Below are positions 58,937 to 64,000 of a DNA stretch of 64,000 nt, piece by piece (position 1 is the first letter of the stretch; every line of letters starts with the position of its first letter). The translations under genes were made by a program, and so were the position numbers. The notes below the pieces were generated by a model, which was not told the DNA's origin, did no database searches, and saw only the letters and a program-made list of their open reading frames with translations. Where the stretch lies: contig BSBM01000059.1 in the NCBI GenBank assembly GCA_027924585.1, positions 620,001 to 684,000 on the forward strand. The letters run 5' to 3'. The stretch is from Larix kaempferi (Eukaryota; Streptophyta; Pinopsida; Pinales; Pinaceae).

Positions 58937-60452
58937 TGTCCAAAAAATTCTATTATTAACCATTGAAGAGAAATAATTAATTTTGGCTTATAGTCTCTAT
59001 GTCCAAATTAAATTATTCATGAAAGGAAGATGTAGGCCCACAAATTCAAATATTTGTTTAATGAGTTGGAAATGATCTAGGTTTCTCAAAAGGGTGCATA
59101 GGAGGATGTATAAGATCATATGAGTTGTTTCCTTCAAGAAATTTGAGGAAAAGTAGCTAAAAGCATAAAATGCCTCTAAAAGCAGGAAAATAACATAAAG
59201 TAGGAAAGCGACGTAAAAGCAGAAAAGACATGAGATTCCATATTTTTTCCAATAAGGATCAAGAAGGAATGGTAATAAAAAGAAAGCACAAAGGAATCTC
59301 ACTAAAATATACAGGATCCAAAACTAGCCAGGTAGGGAGAACTTAATGAAAGAGAATGGGTCCACATGTGCCAACAACTCACCAGAATTTCCTCCCAACA
59401 TATATGAATCGAATTCAAAGAAAGCAGACTCTAGAAGGAAGGAAAAATCCAATATAAGTTAATAAAAGAAGAATTAGCACTCTATGTAATATATTTTGGG
59501 ATTTTGTTGATTGAATTGAAGAGATATGCGCTTTTCATAGCTTGGGTGATGTGCCCCTTACTAGCATTGGGAGATGTGCCCCTTTGAAATCAATGATCTA
59601 GTTGAGAGATTGTGAGATACTTCAGCTACAGATTTAGGGAGATAACACACATTTCTTTCCATGGAGATTCAATGCATCCTTTGAAGTATTTTTCATGTCT
59701 GATCTCAATTTTGGATCTATTTACAGCTTGGGAGTCCAATTATTGTGAAGAATAAATCATTTGTGGGAGTAATCTATCTATCTTCTCTTATATGTAAATA
59801 TTCTAAGTTCTGCGGTTATTTTCATATCAATATTACTTGTCATTTGCAACTGCTTGAGCAGCCATGAATGCTCAACATAGTTCCTTTCTTTAATAATAAA
59901 ATCCTAGTGTGATTTTCCAGTAGAATCATGTCCAATAGTTATTGTTAAATCTCCTTGTACAAATCTGCAATATACAATCTTGTTTCTGTGTTATGAATCA
60001 GTCTTAGATGTTTCCCAAAATCAATCTGTGGGTAATTTGAGTTAGTGCAGGTGTATTAGGATCTGATCCAAGAAACTTATCATAAAATCATGACCCCCAG
60101 TGCCATTAGAAAGTGTTTGGAAATTGCCTCTGGTCATTTGGGTCTACCCAAATGGTCTTCCCAAGTGTGTTGAACTTTGAAATGTGCATACTGTCGAAGT
60201 AGAACCTTGAGTTTACCTTCCACCGAGCCTTAGATGTCTCTCATAAGGGTTATGTAGGTTGTTATAAGTGTGTATAAATCCCCAGCATCTAGTCTAGGAA
60301 AAATCGAAAAGATATAGTGGTGTTTGGATCCAGTTGAAGGAAAGCATTCTTTTTGTGCCTAGTTTGAAGCAAAACAACTACTTTTGAGAAATTTTGATTT
60401 CTTGAGTGAGGGATGAGATAATATATCCATATTTAATGTCGGGGATATTACA
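58937..60452 (+). repeat. E7 second LTR (1.52 kb)
   Basis: It starts TGTCCAAAAAATTCTATTAT (one A in place of C) after the G-rich tract and ends GGGGATATTACA at 60452, followed by the primer-like site. Confidence 0.85.
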
Positions 60453-61884
60453 GTGGCATCAGAGAATGTTCCTCTACACATGTGAATTGTAAACCTTCAG
60501 TTGAAACATAATTGTAGGCATGTCTTTGTTTGGTGATGATGGTTGGGAACTGGATAAGGAAGAAGAGATCGTCTACATAGATGGAGGCTTGCCTATTTCA
60601 CATGTTGAGGATGATTTCACATGTGAAATTCATTACAAAGAAGACATAAGTTATGATCCTCCAATGGTTAACAAATATTTGGAAAATTTGATATAAGTAT
60701 GCGAAAACATGCCCCGCTTCTACTAGGAGTACCTAGCATTCGGTAAGGAGATTTGTGCAGCCATGAACTTCAAGGATTATATCTATCTTAGCTATGGATT
60801 TTACCCCAAGGATGTAGATGATTAATCATTGAAGAGCAGAAGAATTTTGAAAGAAGAAGAGACACCTAAGGAGGAGTGCAAGTATGTATGGGAAGATTTC
60901 CAAATAGAGGATGAACTTGGTGCTGTGGATTCATGTCACAAGCAATTTGATAATAAATTACACCCCTTACAAAAAATGCACATAACTCTTCTTGATGAAT
61001 ACTGCACATCAAATTATTATAATGAGCATCCCACTGATTCAAATACCAAGGAGATTGAATAACATTGCAGAATAGAAGTCCAAGCCACAATGCAAGGCGA
61101 TATTGACAGGGTGGAGAGTGAATCCACTTGGACACCCAAGTTTCTTTGTTGGAATCCATATTTAATGTCGGGGATATTACAGTGGCATCATAGAATGTTC
61201 CTCTACACATGTGAATTGTAAACCTTCAGTTGAAACATAATTGTAGGCATGTCTTTGTTTGGTGATGATGGTTGGGAACTGGATAAGGAAGAAGAGATCG
61301 TCTACATAGATGGAGGCTTGCCTATTTCACATGTTGAGGATGATTTCACATGTGAAATTCATTACAAAGAAGACATAAGGTATGATCCTCCAATGGTTAA
61401 TAAATATTTGGAAAATTTGATATAAGTATGCGAAAACATGCCCCGCTTCTATTAGGAGTACCTAGCATTCGGTAAGGAGATTTGTGCAGCCATGAACTTC
61501 AAGGATTATATCTATCTTAGCTATGGATTTTATCCCAAGGATGTATATGATTAATCATTGAAGAGCATCTAATAATTTTGAAAGAAGAAGAGACACCTAA
61601 GGAGGAGTGCAAGTCTGTATGGGAAGATTTCCAAATAGAGGATGAACTTGGTGCTGTGGATTCATGTCACAAGCAATTTGATAATAAATTACACCCCTTA
61701 CAAAAAATGCACATAACTCTTCTTGATGAATACTGCACATCAAATGATTATAATGAGCATCCCACTGATTCAACTACCAAGGATATTGAATAACATTGCA
61801 TAATAGAAGTCCAAGCCACAATGCAAGGGGATACTGACAGGGTGGAGAGTGAATCCACTTGGACACCCAAGTTTCTTTGTTGGT
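60427..61884 (+). repeat. 729-bp tandem duplication (LTR end, primer site, frame start)
   Basis: CCATATTTAATGTCGGGGAT starts at 60427 and 61156. The copies (60427-61155 and 61156 to about 61884) are nearly identical, so the event is recent compared with the E7 array. The duplicated unit carries 26 bases of LTR end, the primer site and the first part of the frame, with ATG at 60520 and 61249. Confidence 0.93.
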
Positions 61885-64000
61885 GAGTTTGAGATCACTG
61901 CAAAGGAGATGGAATATTGTATTGGTGGTAGTGAAACATTTTTAGACGAAGAGCAAAGATAAGCCCTTCAAACAACATCAGAACTTCATCATGAAGCAAA
62001 GGGAAACCACACACCAGTTGAGAGTGAACCTGAAAGTTTTGTGGAATAGCATACCATCTGTACTCCACCACATGAGACAATGGAGGTGACACAATGGTAT
62101 TGCCACAATTTTTTTACTTGTATTGATCAAATTCCTTTGTTTCATCTTGAGATGGAAACCACTTTCGGTGAGAAGGTTGGCATGGTAGAGTCTTCCACTG
62201 CTGAAACTCAAAATATTGGTACCAAAGAAGAATACATTTGGAAGGCCAAAGTGACAAATGGGAGTCTGCATGACTCACATCCGTTGAATGATAACACATG
62301 TGACATCATACACAGTGTTTTTAAGGATCCTTGGAGTGAATTAGAGAGCCAACTCTTAGGCACATAAGAAAAGATACTGCAAGTTTTGTATAGAAATGAT
62401 GAGGTACATAAACTTTTTGAAAATATTATTGGAAAGATTTAGTTGGATGAGAGATAAGGAGAATTTAAATAAAGAGTCTCTACTTCTGAACTATGCATCA
62501 TCAAAAGAAAGTGGGAAAATATGAAAGAAGATTACTTGTAGTTGTTCATGGATAGATATCTTGATCTTAAATTTGTAGAATACAAGGCAATAGAAGTAGA
62601 GGAACTCTATATTACATTGGGAGGATCACATTCCTTCCTTAGGAGCACTAGTGATCAGATGTGTGTGGATGATTGCACACATGATGTTTTGGAGGAGCCT
62701 TATGAGTGAGGTGACCATGGGGATTTTATATATTTACAAGCACTTGAAGAGATAATTGATATGAAGGATGATTTCCATACATTTTTTTCGATCTAGGGAG
62801 AACATGAGCTTTCCCTATGTGAGAAATACTTAGTTATGGTGAAGATTCCCAAGTTCATTCCAGTGGGTTCAAGCAACCAATAAATCTATGCATATATAGA
62901 TTGGGTGAATATATACATGTAGCAGATATGAAGACTCCAAGAGGTGATTTTTTTTTTTAATATTTTTTATATGTTAGTTGTGGGTTAATTGATGCATCTC
63001 ACATTGCTTTGTTTCATGAGTAGAAACAAGGGCATGTATGGATACAATATGATTCCTTGATTTTACATCCATCCATGGATTGGGTGGAAAGGTACATGGG
63101 AAATATGGATTCACCTTGTTCTTCTTGCTCTCATAGTATGTGGAATGCAACAGTGAAAGCAAGGTGTTTGAAGGCACATAGGGAGACACACTTGTATTCT
63201 TTCTCATTTGATCCTGATTGTTTTGTCATACCATTGAGCCTTGACAGATACGTCCGTTTTTTGGTAGTATTACGAGCAACTGAAGCCTATATGCGTGCTA
63301 TATGATACCTTCCCCATGCATAGCAATGCATGGGAGTTCCACTTGACTCATTTGGGTGGAACAAGTGATGATGATGTGATCCATGGGACTAGAGTGAAAT
63401 TGGCATGGGAGGAGCGTCATATCTTATGGGAGAGGCTCACAGAGACTCAATTCAACATTAGTAGTGATGAAATTCCAATATGGTGGTGGGATACCGACAT
63501 AGCTTGGAGTGATAGATTCCTACCAGTGACACTGATCTTTGGAGGAGTTCAACACATGCAATGGGATCCTGGAATTGCTTGGTATATAAGTTTAGTTGCT
63601 GACATTGAAGGGCGATCCAACCATGATTTCCAAGAGTCCATCTATGTGTATCATTGGTTCAATTTCCTTAGTAGGAAACCTTATGATGGATGGACATGCT
63701 ATTCACTTGCGTGTTGGTTTGGGAACCTTCAGGACGTTCCTTATGTGGAGAATATGTAGTGCAAGGGTGATTTTTATAGACACCTTGCATTCATCATGTT
63801 CATTTGGGACACTAGGATCCTTTTTGGACTTAGTTGTTTCACTCGGTTGTTCATGGAGTAGGATGGGGAAAGGAGCTATCACTTGAGGTTATAATCAGAG
63901 TTAGCGCAACAGCAGTATGGTTGCACTTCATTGAGTTTAGTTTTGAATTTGGAATTCCAATGTTTGTCAAGTTCAACAACAGATCTTATGTATGTTATAT
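60520..64000 (+). pseudogene. E7 internal coding region, second copy, partial
   Basis: This has the same order as 56013-58760: MSLFGDDGWELDKEEEIVYI at 60520 and again at 61249 (tandem duplication), FQIEDELGAVDSCHKQFDN, a middle part near 62080-62367 (ETTFGEKVGMVESSTAETQN), and the Trp-rich part near 63295-63759 (TQFNISSDEIPIWWWDTDIA, RKPYDGWTCYSLACWFGNLQ). It has stops, for example in YLENLI-stop-VCENMP where the first copy has Lys. The Trp-rich part is longer and cleaner than in the first copy. It is cut by the window end. Confidence 0.55.

Larger units (their letters stand above)
54413..64000 (+). mobile_element. E7: tandem array LTR-internal-LTR-internal of an unrecognised LTR element
   Basis: The LTR at 54413-55945, internal region 55946-58936, second LTR 58937-60452 and second internal region from 60453 to the window end are in the same orientation. 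Both LTRs end GGGGATATTA(T/C)A and are followed by GTGG(T/C)ATCAGA, a primer site of initiator-Met type. A G-rich tract (GGGTGGGGGGGA) precedes the second LTR. The shared middle LTR suggests unequal recombination between LTRs, or a head-to-tail insertion. The two internal regions differ considerably, so the arrangement is old. No RT, integrase or protease is readable. Confidence 0.85.

Overview
The window looks like intergenic DNA from a very large, repeat-rich plant nuclear genome. Gymnosperm or conifer origin is my best guess, but the sequence does not prove it. Support: nested LTR retrotransposons primed by initiator-Met tRNA (TGGTATCAGAGC), a plant L1-type LINE, a plant LEA_3 retrocopy, AT-rich spacers and no intact cellular gene. 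Nearly every reading frame is a decayed transposon frame. Coordinates and repeat matches were found by eye.

Layout. (1) 1-15770: a four-layer nest. An outer Copia-type element (E1: 1-2131 plus 13291-15770) carries a second copy of its own family (E2: 2132-13290, TSD attat). E2 carries a 1.55-kb solo LTR (6884-8435, TSD acttt) and, inside its 3' LTR, a gag-only Copia element on the minus strand (E3: 9589-12768, TSD gggac). E1 and E2 share three in-frame stops in RNase H, so the family probably spread while already defective. Both hold ordered tandem arrays between RNase H and the 3' LTR. (2) 15771-19855: no firm gene; two exon-like patches, a tRNA-like sequence, and a palindrome-rich block resembling the subterminal part of a CACTA transposon. 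(3) 19856-30424 and 34781-43395: two copies of one 7.6-kb segment. Copy A contains a young 2.9-kb LTR element (E5, TSD aaaag) whose empty site survives in copy B. E5 has no polymerase but one long open coiled-coil frame. (4) 30425-34780: a textbook processed pseudogene of a LEA_3 gene (poly(A), 16-bp TSD), then a reversed LTR related to E1/E2 and a Gypsy RT remnant. (5) 43396-45917: a decayed L1-type LINE. (6) 45918-54349: old repeats, including a decayed minus-strand frame of unknown family at 49800-51960. (7) 54413-64000: a tandem LTR-internal-LTR-internal array of an element with 1.5-kb LTRs. Its internal frame is unlike any gag or pol I recognise, and it contains a recent 729-bp tandem duplication.

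How the parts relate. None of the LTR elements shows a complete gag-pol, so all would need help in trans. The LINE class present in the window is the kind of machinery that makes processed pseudogenes such as the LEA_3 copy. The best candidates for something undescribed are the coiled-coil element E5, the 54-64 kb element family, and the dead but amplified E1/E2 lineage with its 84-bp, 70-bp (140-bp higher-order) and Asp-coding arrays.
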